The notes: generated from the letters alone by a model not told the origin. 50,253 bases of DNA from Ahrensia sp. (GCA_028817895.1 JAPPOQ010000016.1:1-50253), one strand, 5' to 3'. Shown: positions 8,905 through 17,866, counted from the stretch's first letter. Numbers and translations: made by a program.

Positions 8905-9507
8905 ATGACCGCAAACGAGCGCGGCATGATTGTCCGCAGCGCGGCTGCGGCGGCGCTGGCCCTGTCGAGCTGCCTTTTTGGCGGCCTGGCGACTGCGGCT
9001 GAGGCGGCGGAAGGTTCGGGAGAATTTCCGCCGTTTGACTCCTCCACCTTCGCTTCGCAGCTTCTGTGGTTGGTGCTCACTTTTGGCCTTTTCTACTATC
9101 TGATGGCCAAAGTCGCGCTGCCGCGTATTTCCGATATTCTGGAAACGCGCAGTGACCGCATCGCCCAGGACATGGACGAGGCGCATCGTCTCAAGGAAGA
9201 GTCCGACGCTGCCATTGCGGCTTACGAGCAGGAACTGGCCGAGGCACGCAATCGTGCTCACGCCATCGCCCAGGAAGCGCGTGATGCTTCCAAGGCGGAA
9301 GCGGACGCACAGCGTGCCACGCTCGAATCCGAGTTGGCTGAGAAGATCGCTGACGCTGAAGCGAGCATCGCCAAGGTGCGAGAGGCTGCCATGAAAGAGG
9401 TCGGATCGATTGCCGAGGACACCACCTCCGCTATCGTTTCGGAACTGGTTGGCGGTCGCATCACCAAGGCCGAAATCGCGTCTGCGGTAAAAGAGGCGAG
9501 AGGCTAG
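8905..9507 (+). CDS. atpF2: ATP synthase F0 subunit b'
   Basis: Divergent second stator subunit found in photosynthetic and alphaproteobacterial lineages; pairs with b as a heterodimer. The 200-residue form chosen here has an N-terminal extension, a membrane helix at about residues 52-70 ([21 protein letters not shown]) and a long alanine- and charge-rich coiled coil. The [15 protein letters not shown] segment is typical of rhizobial b'. The extension resembles an export signal and includes LSSC, a lipobox-like site. AGGA at 8893-8896 favours ATG 8905; ATG 8896 is possible. The gene starts ten bases after atpE. Confidence 0.93.
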   Translation: MTANERGMIVRSAAAAALALSSCLFGGLATAAEAAEGSGEFPPFDSSTFASQLLWLVLTFGLFYYLMAKVALPRISDILETRSDRIAQDMDEAHRLKEESDAAIAAYEQELAEARNRAHAIAQEARDASKAEADAQRATLESELAEKIADAEASIAKVREAAMKEVGSIAEDTTSAIVSELVGGRITKAEIASAVKEARG

Positions 9508-9516
9508 GAAACGGTT

Positions 9517-9996
9517 ATGGACGCATCATTTTGGTCTCTCGTCGCGCTGATCCTGTTCTTTGGCGTTTTGGCCTACTTCAAGGTGCCTGCCTTGATCACC
9601 GGAGCGCTAGACGGGCGCGCTGAAAAGATCCGCAATGATCTGGAAGAAGCGCGTCGCCTGCGTGAAGAAGCGCAGCAGCTGCTGGCCGAGTATCAGCGCA
9701 AGCGAAAGGAAGCTGAGCAGGAAGCAGAGAGCATCGTTGCCTCTGCCAAGCGTGAAGCCGAAGCGCTGGCGAAAGATGCCGAGCGCAAGGCGCAGGACTA
9801 TGTTGCGCGCCGGACCGCCCAGGCCGAGCAGAAGATCGCTCAGGCCGAAGGTCAGGCCGTAGCCGAAGTTCGGGCGGCGGCTGTTGATGTTGCCGTTGAG
9901 GCTGCCGAGAAGATCATCGCTCAGCGCATGTCGGGCGCAGCGGCTGGTGATGCTTTCAAGAAAAGCCTCGATGAGGTGAAGGCACGTATGAATTGA
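9517..9996 (+). CDS. atpF: ATP synthase F0 subunit b
   Basis: Stator stalk subunit that links subunit a to F1. The 159-residue protein has one N-terminal membrane helix (residues about 4-22) and a long coiled coil rich in Ala, Glu, Lys and Arg, ending in a segment that contacts F1 delta. It starts nine bases after the b' gene and is the last gene of the F0 operon, since a strong terminator follows. The F1 genes are not in this window, as usual for alphaproteobacteria, where F0 and F1 are separate operons. Confidence 0.96.
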   Translation: MDASFWSLVALILFFGVLAYFKVPALITGALDGRAEKIRNDLEEARRLREEAQQLLAEYQRKRKEAEQEAESIVASAKREAEALAKDAERKAQDYVARRTAQAEQKIAQAEGQAVAEVRAAAVDVAVEAAEKIIAQRMSGAAAGDAFKKSLDEVKARMN

Positions 9997-10041
9997 TCAA
10001 TCTGCGCTCGCAGAGCGCAGCTTGAGCAGAAGCTGTTTTGG

Positions 10042-10074
10042 ACCCGGTATCGTTCGCGATGCCGGGTTTTTTCG
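10042..10074 (+). terminator. rho-independent terminator of the F0 operon
   Basis: An 11-bp stem, ACCCGGTATCG (10042-10052) pairing with CGATGCCGGGT (10057-10067) with one G-U-type mismatch and a TTCG loop, is followed by a run of T. It lies 45 bases after the b-subunit stop and just before the convergent rnhB stop. Confidence 0.92.
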
Positions 10075-10079
10075 TTTCA

Positions 10080-10694
10080 TCAGGGGCGTTTTTCCAATGC
10101 CAATCTAACCGGCGCGAAGCTCATCCGGTGAAGCGGGCAGGGGCCGTGAAGTGCAAGGGCGCTTCTGTGTTCGGCAGTTGGATATCCCTTGTGCTTGGCA
10201 AATCCGTAATTCGGCCAGCCTTTGTCATGAGCAATCATGATGCGGTCGCGAACCGTTTTCGCGACGATCGAAGCTGCCGCGATTGAAGAACTCAACGCAT
10301 CGCCTTTCACCAACGTTTGACTGAAGCAGGGCATATGCAGTGGGACAGCATTGCCATCAATCAACGCTGCATCCGCCGGGATGTGCAGCGCCATGACCGC
10401 CTGGCGCATGGCTTCTAGAGAAGCTGCGCGGATGTTCATCTGATCAATCATCGCAGCACTTGCTGTCGCCAGGGAAACATGACCGCTGGCAAGGATTGCA
10501 GGGAGTAGCGCCTCACGCTGCGATGCCGACAGCTTCTTTGAATCGTTCAAATCCGCGGGAATGTTGGCCGGGTCAAGGATGACAGCCGCGGCGACGACGG
10601 GGCCTGCAAGTGGTCCGCGTCCGGCTTCATCCACCCCGCAGACCACGTCATGCCCCTTCGCCATGAGTGCTGATTCATGCTCAAAATTGGGCAT
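10080..10694 (-). CDS. rnhB: ribonuclease HII
   Basis: Removes RNA from RNA-DNA hybrids and single ribonucleotides misincorporated in DNA. The 204-residue protein has the hallmark GVDEAGRGPLAGPVVAAAV motif with the first catalytic Asp-Glu pair, LNDSKKLS, the Asp in ALIDGN, and the GDALSSSIAAASIVAKTVRD metal site, ending with the HKGYPTAEHRSAL segment. A shorter form from ATG 10664 is possible. It converges with the F0 operon. Confidence 0.97.
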   Translation of the reverse strand: MPNFEHESALMAKGHDVVCGVDEAGRGPLAGPVVAAAVILDPANIPADLNDSKKLSASQREALLPAILASGHVSLATASAAMIDQMNIRAASLEAMRQAVMALHIPADAALIDGNAVPLHMPCFSQTLVKGDALSSSIAAASIVAKTVRDRIMIAHDKGWPNYGFAKHKGYPTAEHRSALALHGPCPLHRMSFAPVRLALEKRP

Positions 10695-10779
10695 TGCAGA
10701 GTGTTCGACGTTGACCTTCTATAGGCAGACCATGTGCATGCCGCGCCCCATTGGCAAGCGCTGGCCGCGCGTGTCACGG

Positions 10780-11946
10780 TCAAAACAAAGACAGCTGGGT
10801 TCCCGGGACGTTTGGCGACTTGAACAGATCGCTGCGCAGCGCCATCCGCATGGGGGCGAGACCAAGCTTTCTGGTGGCAATATCGAAGCGACGGCTCATC
10901 TGCCAGGCATAGGGTCCAACACCCCGCATCCGTGTGCCCCATTGCGCATCGTAATCCTTGCCGCCACGCATCGAACGGATCAGCGAAAGCACATGCGTGT
11001 ACCGATCAGGGTAGTGGCGCATCAGCCATTCCTTGAATAATCCGCTGACTTCATGCGGCAGACGCAGCAATACGAAACCGGCATCCTGTGCGCCATTGGC
11101 CTTCGCGGCATCCAGAATGCGTTCCAACTCGTGGTCATTGATGGCCGGAATAAGCGGCGCGACCATCACGGAGACGGGAATGCCAGCCTCTGACAATTGA
11201 CGGATGGCGTCGAGACGCAGACTTGGCGTCGGTGCACGTGGTTCCATACTGCGCGACAGGCGTCGATCCAGTGATGTGATGGAGAGAGCAACGCGGGCGA
11301 GGCCCTTTTTCGCCATGCGGGAAAGAATGTCGATATCGCGGGTTACCAACGCTGATTTCGTCACGATGCCCACAGGATGATCACAGTCCTCCAGCACTTC
11401 GAGGATTTCGCGCGTCACGCGCCAGGTCCTCTCAATGGGCTGATACGGGTCCGTATTGGTGCCCATTGCCATAGATTTGCACTCATAATCCCTTGCTGCT
11501 AGTTCCTTGCGAAGCAGCCGAGCAGCATCCGGTTTGGCGAACAGCTTGCTTTCAAAGTCCAGCCCCGCAGAAAGCCCCATGAAGGAGTGGGTCGGGCGCG
11601 CGAAACAGTATACGCAGCCATGTTCGCAGCCACGATACGGGTTGATCGACCGATCGAAAGGGACATCCGGCGACTGATTTCGCGCGATAACGGTCTTTGG
11701 CTCCTCCACCGTCACCTGTGTCTTGAACGGCGGCAGTTCCTCAAGCGTCTGCCAGCCATCGTCAAAAACGTGCCTACTGACGGTCTCAAACCGCCCAGAC
11801 TGATTGATCCCCGCACCCCGTCCGCGACGTCGATTGTCGGCAATGCGGATGCCGGATCGCTCCACCGCTGTTCGGGCTTTCGCGACGCCCGCGCCACGCT
11901 GAAAGGCCAAACCATCGGCCTGCTCTATTGTCTCCAACGCACTCAT
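10780..11946 (-). CDS. PA0069-family radical SAM protein (spore-photoproduct-lyase-like)
   Basis: A 388-residue radical S-adenosylmethionine enzyme. The Fe-S cluster motif is C-x3-C-x2-C in YRGCEHGCVYCFARPTH, followed by SAM-barrel elements such as AMGTNTDPYQPIE and GIVTKSALVTRDID. This is the PA0069/Rv2578c family, related to spore photoproduct lyase; the substrate is not known. The C-terminus ends in QLSLF. ATG 11946 has GGAGG eight bases upstream; a GTG at 11949 is adjacent. A LexA-type SOS box lies 62-76 bases upstream of the start, suggesting a role in DNA damage repair; this functional link is inference. Confidence 0.9.
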   Translation of the reverse strand: MSALETIEQADGLAFQRGAGVAKARTAVERSGIRIADNRRRGRGAGINQSGRFETVSRHVFDDGWQTLEELPPFKTQVTVEEPKTVIARNQSPDVPFDRSINPYRGCEHGCVYCFARPTHSFMGLSAGLDFESKLFAKPDAARLLRKELAARDYECKSMAMGTNTDPYQPIERTWRVTREILEVLEDCDHPVGIVTKSALVTRDIDILSRMAKKGLARVALSITSLDRRLSRSMEPRAPTPSLRLDAIRQLSEAGIPVSVMVAPLIPAINDHELERILDAAKANGAQDAGFVLLRLPHEVSGLFKEWLMRHYPDRYTHVLSLIRSMRGGKDYDAQWGTRMRGVGPYAWQMSRRFDIATRKLGLAPMRMALRSDLFKSPNVPGTQLSLF

Positions 11947-12007
11947 CACATCGGCCTCCGCTGATTGGATGTGTCAGTTCAAGACAAAATTCCTATCAAT
12001 GAAATGA

Positions 12008-12022
12008 GAACAATACAAGAAC
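12008..12022 (-). promoter_or_regulatory. LexA (SOS) box of alphaproteobacterial type
   Basis: On the minus strand the sequence reads GTTCTTGTATTGTTC, an exact GTTC-N7-GTTC direct repeat (GAAC at 12008-12011 and 12019-12022 on the plus strand). This is the LexA operator form established for alphaproteobacteria. It sits between the stop of the dioxygenase gene and the start of the radical SAM gene, in an AT-rich stretch suited to a promoter. Confidence 0.7.
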
Positions 12023-12030
12023 AAAAAGTT

Positions 12031-12858
12031 CTATGGGCGTGGCCAGAGTTGCGGGAAGAACGTGCCATCGATTGAATCGCCATCGCGATAGCCCTGCGCT
12101 TCAAACAGGGCGCGCTCTTCCTTGGCCCAATCACCGCGGTAGCGGATGCGCCCGTCCGGCGCGGTCATGCGCAGCGTATAGCGATGGACATTCTGCTTTG
12201 GCGTCGTGGTGGAAAGGCTTCCATGCAGGGTGCGCATATCGAAATAGATGCAATCGCCGGGTTCCAGGTCGAATTCGACAAGGTCGAACGCATCAGGGTC
12301 GGCCTCAATGTCGGGTGGCGGTTCGTAGGGCAGCCCGTTCACAACCACAGGCTCGCCACTTTCGTGGCCATCCTTGAACCGAACGCGACGGTACAATTTG
12401 TTGGAAAGATGCGAGCCACGCACAAATTGTATTCCCGACCCGGCAGAAATCGCCTCCAGCGGCAGCCACAGCACGCACATCGATCCGGTGAAATCGAAAT
12501 AGGAAATGTCGTGATGAAAGGGTGGTCGCGAGGTCGATCCGGCTTCGCGCAAGAACCAATTGTCCATGACCAGATTAATTCGGGAAGCGTCCAGCAATTC
12601 GGCCGCGATAGGTGCGCATGGAGAATGGTGTACGAAACGCTCAAACTGGGCAAAATCTGACCAGCACCAGAAGTCTTCAATATAGGCCGGCTTGCTCGGA
12701 TCGGCGTTGTGGTGCGTCAGTCGTTCGGTTGGGTTTGCGAGATCAGCCGCGATGCCTTCGCGCAACTCGTCAAGCCAATGCAGATCGAACGTTCCACGCA
12801 GCGCGACAACGCCGTCTTCGCGAAATGTCTGGCGTTCCGCTTCCGTGGTCAGGCTCAT
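12031..12858 (-). CDS. phytanoyl-CoA dioxygenase (PhyH) family protein
   Basis: A 275-residue non-heme Fe(II)/2-oxoglutarate-dependent oxygenase. The facial triad is visible: H-x-D in PPFHHDISYFDF and the distal His in MRTLHGS, with an Arg downstream (HRYTLRMT) for 2-oxoglutarate. GSGIQFVRGSH is a typical double-stranded beta-helix stretch. The substrate cannot be told from sequence; relatives hydroxylate fatty acyl-CoAs, ectoine and small metabolites. Its ATG overlaps the moaB stop in ATGA, so the two are translationally coupled; the following radical SAM gene seems to have its own promoter. Confidence 0.85.
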   Translation of the reverse strand: MSLTTEAERQTFREDGVVALRGTFDLHWLDELREGIAADLANPTERLTHHNADPSKPAYIEDFWCWSDFAQFERFVHHSPCAPIAAELLDASRINLVMDNWFLREAGSTSRPPFHHDISYFDFTGSMCVLWLPLEAISAGSGIQFVRGSHLSNKLYRRVRFKDGHESGEPVVVNGLPYEPPPDIEADPDAFDLVEFDLEPGDCIYFDMRTLHGSLSTTTPKQNVHRYTLRMTAPDGRIRYRGDWAKEERALFEAQGYRDGDSIDGTFFPQLWPRP

Positions 12859-13403
12859 CGCACCTTTCCCCTCTTTAAGTGTTCGTCCAGCCGCGGCATG
12901 ATCTCCACAAAGTTGCAGGGCCGGTGACGATAGTCGAGTTGGTCTGCGAGAATGCCGTCCCAGCCGTCCTTGCAGGCACCGGGCGAACCGGGAAGGCAAA
13001 AGACGAAAGTTGTACCCACAAGCCCCGCAGTCGCGCGCGATTGCAGCGTGGATGTCCCGATCTTCGCGTGGCTGAGCATGTGAAAGGCGATGGAAAATCC
13101 GTCCATGCGCTTGTCGAACAGCGGCTCAATCGCCTCCGGTGTGACATCGCGCCCGGTAAAGCCCGTACCGCCCGTGGTGATGATGACATCGATATCGCCG
13201 CGATTTGCCCAAGAGATGATGGTTTGGCGAATGGCGTCAATGTCATCTCGGACAATGGCACGGTCCGCAAGCTTGTGACCCGCCTGGGTGAGGCGCTCGC
13301 TCAACACATAACCGGACCGGTCGTCCTCCAGAGAGCGCGTGTCGGACAGAGTCAACACGGCGATGGAAACCGGCAAAAAGGGGCGTTCGGTCGTGTCCGT
13401 CAT
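12855..13403 (-). CDS. moaB: molybdenum cofactor biosynthesis protein B
   Basis: A 182-residue MoaB/MogA-like protein that adenylylates molybdopterin during molybdenum cofactor synthesis. The key TTGGTGFTGRDVTPEA motif, the EEPLF-like stretch IEPLFDKRMDGF, and the GLPGSP-like CLPGSPGACKDGWD loop are seen. Start ATG 13403 (MTDTTERPF) fits the family. It follows ispE by eight bases on the same strand and overlaps the dioxygenase start by four bases. No other molybdenum genes are in the window. Confidence 0.93.
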   Translation of the reverse strand: MTDTTERPFLPVSIAVLTLSDTRSLEDDRSGYVLSERLTQAGHKLADRAIVRDDIDAIRQTIISWANRGDIDVIITTGGTGFTGRDVTPEAIEPLFDKRMDGFSIAFHMLSHAKIGTSTLQSRATAGLVGTTFVFCLPGSPGACKDGWDGILADQLDYRHRPCNFVEIMPRLDEHLKRGKVR

Positions 13404-13411
13404 GGCTTGTT

Positions 13412-14269
13412 CTAACCCGCGCTGCCATGGGTCTGGCAGGCCGCAACCCACCAATGCGGCTGCGTGTGTTTGATCTTGTCTGCAGCAGCTTCGGCATCAT
13501 GCGGGCTGTTGTAAAGCCCGAAACAGGTTGCGCCGGACCCGGACATGCGGGCCAGAGTGCATCCGCGTGTCGCTCGCAATGTGTGCAGGCACTCGGCGAT
13601 GTCCGGGCACAGCCTGATCGCTGGTGCTTCGAGATCGTTTCGTTGATCGGGAAGAGTGGAGAGCCAGTCCGCGCCTGCTTCAGGCTTGGCAAGCGCTCGG
13701 TTCTCCTTGCGCTCGAGCGCTGTAAAGACGGACGGCGTGGAAACCGGCTTCATCGGGTTCACCAAAACGAGCGGCAAAGGCGGGAGATCGATTGGTGCAA
13801 GCTCATCGCCAATCCCGCCAACGCGAAGCGGTGCGGTGGAGAGGCACATGGGCACATCTGCGCCGAGGCTCTTCGCGATCTCCAACAGGTCGCCCCGGTT
13901 TCGGTCCAAAGACCACAAGTCAGCCAACCCAAGAAGCGTGGCCGCTGCATCGGCCGACCCGCCGCCAATCCCCGAAGCGATGGGTAAGTTCTTTTCCAAT
14001 GTGATTTGCGCACCAGCCTCGCCCAGGCCCGCATGCTCGGCCAGTCTGCGTGCCGCCTTAAGTACCAGATTGTCCGTTTCGGTGCTGAGTTGCGAAGCGA
14101 ACGGGCCACAGACCGTCAGGCTCAGCCTGTCTGACGGCTTGAAAGTAAGAACGTCGCCACAATCCGCAAAGATGACCAGAGAATCGAGCAGATGGTAGCC
14201 GTCGCCCCTCTGACCAACGACATGCAGCGCCAGATTAATCTTCGCCGGTGCTGTCAGGGTGATCGACAT
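13412..14269 (-). CDS. ispE: 4-diphosphocytidyl-2-C-methyl-D-erythritol kinase
   Basis: GHMP-family kinase that phosphorylates CDP-methylerythritol in the MEP isoprenoid pathway. The 285-residue protein starts with APAKINLALHVVGQRGDGYH, holds the ATP-binding PIASGIGGGSADAAATL loop and ends with the SGSGATCFGLY motif. The signature is unambiguous. It lies between a TPR gene and moaB, all on the minus strand, and shows that the organism makes isoprenoids through the MEP route. Confidence 0.97.
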   Translation of the reverse strand: MSITLTAPAKINLALHVVGQRGDGYHLLDSLVIFADCGDVLTFKPSDRLSLTVCGPFASQLSTETDNLVLKAARRLAEHAGLGEAGAQITLEKNLPIASGIGGGSADAAATLLGLADLWSLDRNRGDLLEIAKSLGADVPMCLSTAPLRVGGIGDELAPIDLPPLPLVLVNPMKPVSTPSVFTALERKENRALAKPEAGADWLSTLPDQRNDLEAPAIRLCPDIAECLHTLRATRGCTLARMSGSGATCFGLYNSPHDAEAAADKIKHTQPHWWVAACQTHGSAG

Positions 14270-14294
14270 GGCGTTTCAAACGAAACGGTTGCGG

Positions 14295-16091
14295 TCAGCC
14301 CTCTTTCTCGGCTTCGGCCTCATCGATTTTCTTCTCTGCAGCTTCACGCTCCAGAACCGCATCGAGGCCTTTTGCGAGCTTCTCTTCGATGCGCGCAATG
14401 TCGTCCTTTGGCGGGTCGAGCGCGAGTGCGTGGCGCCATTGGAAGGTCGCTTCCAGCTTGCGATTGGCCCGCCAATAGGCGTCGCCCAGATGATCATTGA
14501 TCGTTGGATCACCGGGCCGCAATTCGACCGCACGCTCCAGTTCGATCACGGCTTCCTGAAAGCGGTTGAGGCGGTAATAGGCCCAGCCGAGGCTGTCGAC
14601 CATATACCCGTCATTGGGCCGCAACTCGACGGCCTTGCGGATCATGTCCAGGCCTTCTTGCAGGTTGATGGCCATATCCACCCAGGAATAACCGAGATAG
14701 TTCAGCACACTGGGCTGATCGGGGTGCAGTTCCAACGCCTTCTTGAAGGTGGCTTCGGCGAGCGGCCATTGCTTGGTGCGCTCATAGGCGATGCCGAGAC
14801 GGTAAAACAGGTTCCAATGCAGCCGTTCCGGCTCGTCGATGCGCGCGATGATCGGCTTATAAACCTCAATCGCTTCATCAAATTTCTCATGGCGTGCCAA
14901 CACCGAGCCGTAAGACAAATGCACAACGATGTCGTCAGGATGCTGTTCAACCAACTCATCGAGGATATCACGCGCTTCATCTTCCTTGCCCATCTGGTCG
15001 AGGTTGAGGGCATATTCCAGCCGGGCAAAGCGTGCATAGGGTGATGTCGGCGCCACGGCTCCAAACAGATCGTTGGCACGAACGATCTTGCCTTCCTTGT
15101 CAAACAATTCGGCAAGCGACGCAATGACGGAATTGTCCTTGGCTGCCAGCATGCTGGCCAGTTGCAAATAGATGCGTGCGAATTGCTCGCCGCCTTCACG
15201 ATTGATGGCAGTGCCGAGATTCATGAAAGCTTCGGCAGCCCCTCGCGTTGGTTTGGAGACATCGAAGAAGGTTGGCTTCTTATCTTGCAGATTGGCCAGC
15301 GCGCGCTCAAAGACCGGGTTTTGCGGGCGACGATTGAGAATATCGACCAGAACCGCCTCTGCCCTTTCAAGATCACCGGATTTGCGCAGCGCTTCGACAA
15401 AGGCGAGTTGCACGCGATCATAGGTTTCGCGGGCGGCTGCGCCTCCGGCTGCATTGTTCATGGCCTCTTCAAGCCGTTTGACCGCGGCTTCCGGGCGACC
15501 AGCCGCCATGGCGATCAGCCCGCCATGATATTGTTGGAACAGATCATACCAATCCGGTCCCTCCAGCGCGTCTAGCGACGCCAGCGCGTCGTCTGTGCGA
15601 TCCTGAGCCAACTGGACCCAGCTTTGCAGAAGTCCGGCAAAGAGTCGGTCCAGAGGGCTGCGCCACTGCGCCTCCAGCAGCTTGCTGGCTCCTGCCCAAT
15701 TGCGCTTGCGGATTTCATCCGCCGCCAGAATAAGTTGTACCACCTGCGGCGCTTCGGGCAGTTTCGCCATATCGGTGCCAAGGCGGATGCCCTCTTCAAA
15801 ATCGCCATTGGCAATGAAGTTCAGAAATGCCTGATATTTGAGACTTGGATTGTCCGGGTCCCTCGCCAGCGCGCGGCGGTAGAACTGAACCGCGAAATCG
15901 GTGTCTTTCTCGGTGGCGGCAATGCGGGCCGCCAGATAATTTCCCGCCAAACTGCTGCTGGAGTAGAAGTCTTCGGCGGTTTCTTCTTTAGCCGTTTCCT
16001 TGCCCCAAGCCGCAAAGGGCGCAGTCAGCGCCAATGAGAGGGCGATGATCTTGGCCGCTTTCATGCGGTTGACTGCTGCAAATCTGATCAT
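14295..16091 (-). CDS. exported tetratricopeptide repeat protein
   Basis: A 598-residue protein with an N-terminal signal peptide (hydrophobic stretch AKIIALSLALTAPFAAWG, cleavage near residue 30) and many TPR helices throughout, clearest in the second half (for example AEATFKKALELHPDQPSVLNYLG-type repeats). The C-terminal tail is acidic and lysine-rich. Its position between a polyprenyl synthase gene and ispE is conserved in the order. The role is unknown; TPR proteins act as assembly scaffolds, here probably in the periplasm. ATG 16064 is an alternative start within the signal. Confidence 0.85.
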   Translation of the reverse strand: MIRFAAVNRMKAAKIIALSLALTAPFAAWGKETAKEETAEDFYSSSSLAGNYLAARIAATEKDTDFAVQFYRRALARDPDNPSLKYQAFLNFIANGDFEEGIRLGTDMAKLPEAPQVVQLILAADEIRKRNWAGASKLLEAQWRSPLDRLFAGLLQSWVQLAQDRTDDALASLDALEGPDWYDLFQQYHGGLIAMAAGRPEAAVKRLEEAMNNAAGGAAARETYDRVQLAFVEALRKSGDLERAEAVLVDILNRRPQNPVFERALANLQDKKPTFFDVSKPTRGAAEAFMNLGTAINREGGEQFARIYLQLASMLAAKDNSVIASLAELFDKEGKIVRANDLFGAVAPTSPYARFARLEYALNLDQMGKEDEARDILDELVEQHPDDIVVHLSYGSVLARHEKFDEAIEVYKPIIARIDEPERLHWNLFYRLGIAYERTKQWPLAEATFKKALELHPDQPSVLNYLGYSWVDMAINLQEGLDMIRKAVELRPNDGYMVDSLGWAYYRLNRFQEAVIELERAVELRPGDPTINDHLGDAYWRANRKLEATFQWRHALALDPPKDDIARIEEKLAKGLDAVLEREAAEKKIDEAEAEKEG

Positions 16092-16115
16092 CGTCTCATC
16101 CAGTTCAAAATTCTT

Positions 16116-17132
16116 CTAGCTCGCGCGCGCCACACAAAAGTCTACCACATCCAGAAGCGCCTGTTTCACATCGCTTTCTGGCTGCGGGGCGAGGGCATCG
16201 CGTGCCCGTTCGCCATAATGCTGGGCGCGAGCCACCGTGTCGGAAATCGCATCATGCGCTGCAAGATAGTGCATGGCCTGATCGAACGCATCGTTTTGCG
16301 ACGCATCGGCCTCCATCGCGCTGCGCCAGAAGCCTCGCTCTTCTTCGCTGCCGCGTCGATAGGCCAGAAGCACCGGGAGGGTGATCTTGCCTTCATGAAA
16401 ATCATCGCCCACATTCTTGCCGAGTTCCGCCTTGCTGCCGCCGTAGTCTAGTGCGTCATCGACAAGCTGGAAGGCAAGGCCGAGGTTGAGGCCGTAATAC
16501 CGAAAGGCGTCGCGGGTTGGTTTGTCCGCTTGCGCCAATATGGGGCCAACCTCGCATGCGGCGGAAAACAGAGCGGCCGTCTTTCCTCGAATAACAGCCA
16601 TATAATCGTCTTCGGTCGTTTCCATCGATTGGGCGGCGGACAGCTGCATCACCTCGCCCTCCGCGATCACCGTTGAGGCGGTCGACAGGACGTCAAGCGC
16701 TTCCATCGATCCGGCATCGACCATCATTCGGAAAGCCTGGCCGAGCAAGAAGTCGCCGACAAGAACGCTGGCCTGATTGCCCCAAACCATGCGGGCTGCC
16801 TGTTTGCCGCGGCGCATGTCGCTTTCGTCAACCACATCATCATGCAGCAGTGTGGCTGTGTGCATGAATTCCACACTGGCCGCGAGCGTGACATGCTCGT
16901 CGCCCGAATAGCCTGCCATCACGGCGGAAGCGAGGGTGAGCATGGGCCGCAGTCTCTTGCCGCCGGAATCGATGAGGTGCTTGGCGACCTCCGGGATCAT
17001 TTCAACGTCAGAGCCGGTCTTTGACAGGATGAGCTGGTTGACGCGCCGCATATCGGCAGCGGTCAATTCGACCAGCGGACGTACGCTGGCTTGCGGTGCC
17101 CGCCGTTCTTCCATAGGCACAACTACGCCCAT
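16116..17132 (-). CDS. ispB: polyprenyl (octa/decaprenyl) diphosphate synthase
   Basis: A 338-residue trans-prenyltransferase that extends farnesyl diphosphate to the long side chain of ubiquinone. The first aspartate-rich motif LLHDDVVDESDMRRG and the second LVDDALDY are present, with GGKRLRP for pyrophosphate binding. The chain length (C40 or C50) is not readable by eye; alphaproteobacteria usually make C50. Start ATG 17132 has GGGAGG upstream. UbiA, encoded at 30.3 kb, would use its product. Confidence 0.94.
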   Translation of the reverse strand: MGVVVPMEERRAPQASVRPLVELTAADMRRVNQLILSKTGSDVEMIPEVAKHLIDSGGKRLRPMLTLASAVMAGYSGDEHVTLAASVEFMHTATLLHDDVVDESDMRRGKQAARMVWGNQASVLVGDFLLGQAFRMMVDAGSMEALDVLSTASTVIAEGEVMQLSAAQSMETTEDDYMAVIRGKTAALFSAACEVGPILAQADKPTRDAFRYYGLNLGLAFQLVDDALDYGGSKAELGKNVGDDFHEGKITLPVLLAYRRGSEEERGFWRSAMEADASQNDAFDQAMHYLAAHDAISDTVARAQHYGERARDALAPQPESDVKQALLDVVDFCVARAS

Positions 17133-17269
17133 ACATGCCTCCCGATCGGCAACCATTCGCCCGGCCATGGCAATAGGGCGACAAAGGCTTCCGCACAAGT
17201 CTCGACACGCGTCCGTGATGACGCAGCTTTGCTGGAGACTTTGCCGACTTTGGTCAGAGTATCCGCGCC

Positions 17270-17797
17270 TCAACCGACAGTCATGCGCTTCAAAGTCCGG
17301 TCACGGTCGACAAAGTGGTGTTTGAGTGCTCCGCCCGCATGCGCTGCAATCACGGCAAGCAGACCGTAAGAAGCGTAGATGTGAAAGTCGATGGCGAGAT
17401 CGCGGATCGTATCGCTGACCGGAAACAGTGCCGGCAGAGTGGCGATGCCGAATAGATCGATCCCGTCACCGGTCGCCGTCGTGAAGATGTAGCCGCTGAT
17501 CGGGATCGTCACCACCGCAGCAAACAGGGTCCAATGCGCAATTTTCGAGGCACGCTTCTCCAGTGGTGTGTGGTTGTCGAGCGGGGCGGGGCTGCCCTTC
17601 ACGCTTCGAACGATCAGAAGCAACAGCGCGAGTGCAAACACCAGCACCCCAAACATTTTGTGCAACCAGGGCGCCAGATTGTACCACTGGCTGTAATAGG
17701 TCAGGTCAACCATCCAGTAGCCGAGCGCCGTCAGGCCCAGCATGTGCAATGCGATGAGCCAATGCAGCACTTTGGTTGTCAGGGGAAAGGACGTCAT
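17270..17797 (-). CDS. cytochrome b561 family protein
   Basis: A 175-residue four-helix membrane protein with the di-heme cytochrome b561 plan. Histidines lie in LHWLIALHMLGL (helix 1), WLHKMFGVLVF (helix 2) and near HIYASYGLLAVIAAHAGGALKHHF (helix 4). These proteins pass electrons from quinol or other donors; the CybB-type is a superoxide:ubiquinone oxidoreductase in E. coli. It is 69 bases downstream of yceI on the same strand, a pairing seen in many proteobacteria. Confidence 0.9.
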   Translation of the reverse strand: MTSFPLTTKVLHWLIALHMLGLTALGYWMVDLTYYSQWYNLAPWLHKMFGVLVFALALLLLIVRSVKGSPAPLDNHTPLEKRASKIAHWTLFAAVVTIPISGYIFTTATGDGIDLFGIATLPALFPVSDTIRDLAIDFHIYASYGLLAVIAAHAGGALKHHFVDRDRTLKRMTVG

Positions 17798-17823
17798 CAC
17801 CGGAACCTGCTATTAGAAGTTGG

Positions 17824-17859
17824 AAGGCGGCCCTTGACTATGTGAAACCGGGCCGCCTT
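17824..17859. other. perfect 10-bp hairpin between yceI and cytochrome b561 genes
   Basis: AAGGCGGCCC (17824-17833) is an exact inverse of GGGCCGCCTT (17850-17859), loop 16 bases. No T run follows on the minus strand, so it is not a standard terminator. It may act as an RNA-processing or stability element between the two genes. Confidence 0.5.
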
Positions 17860-17866
17860 GCGCATA

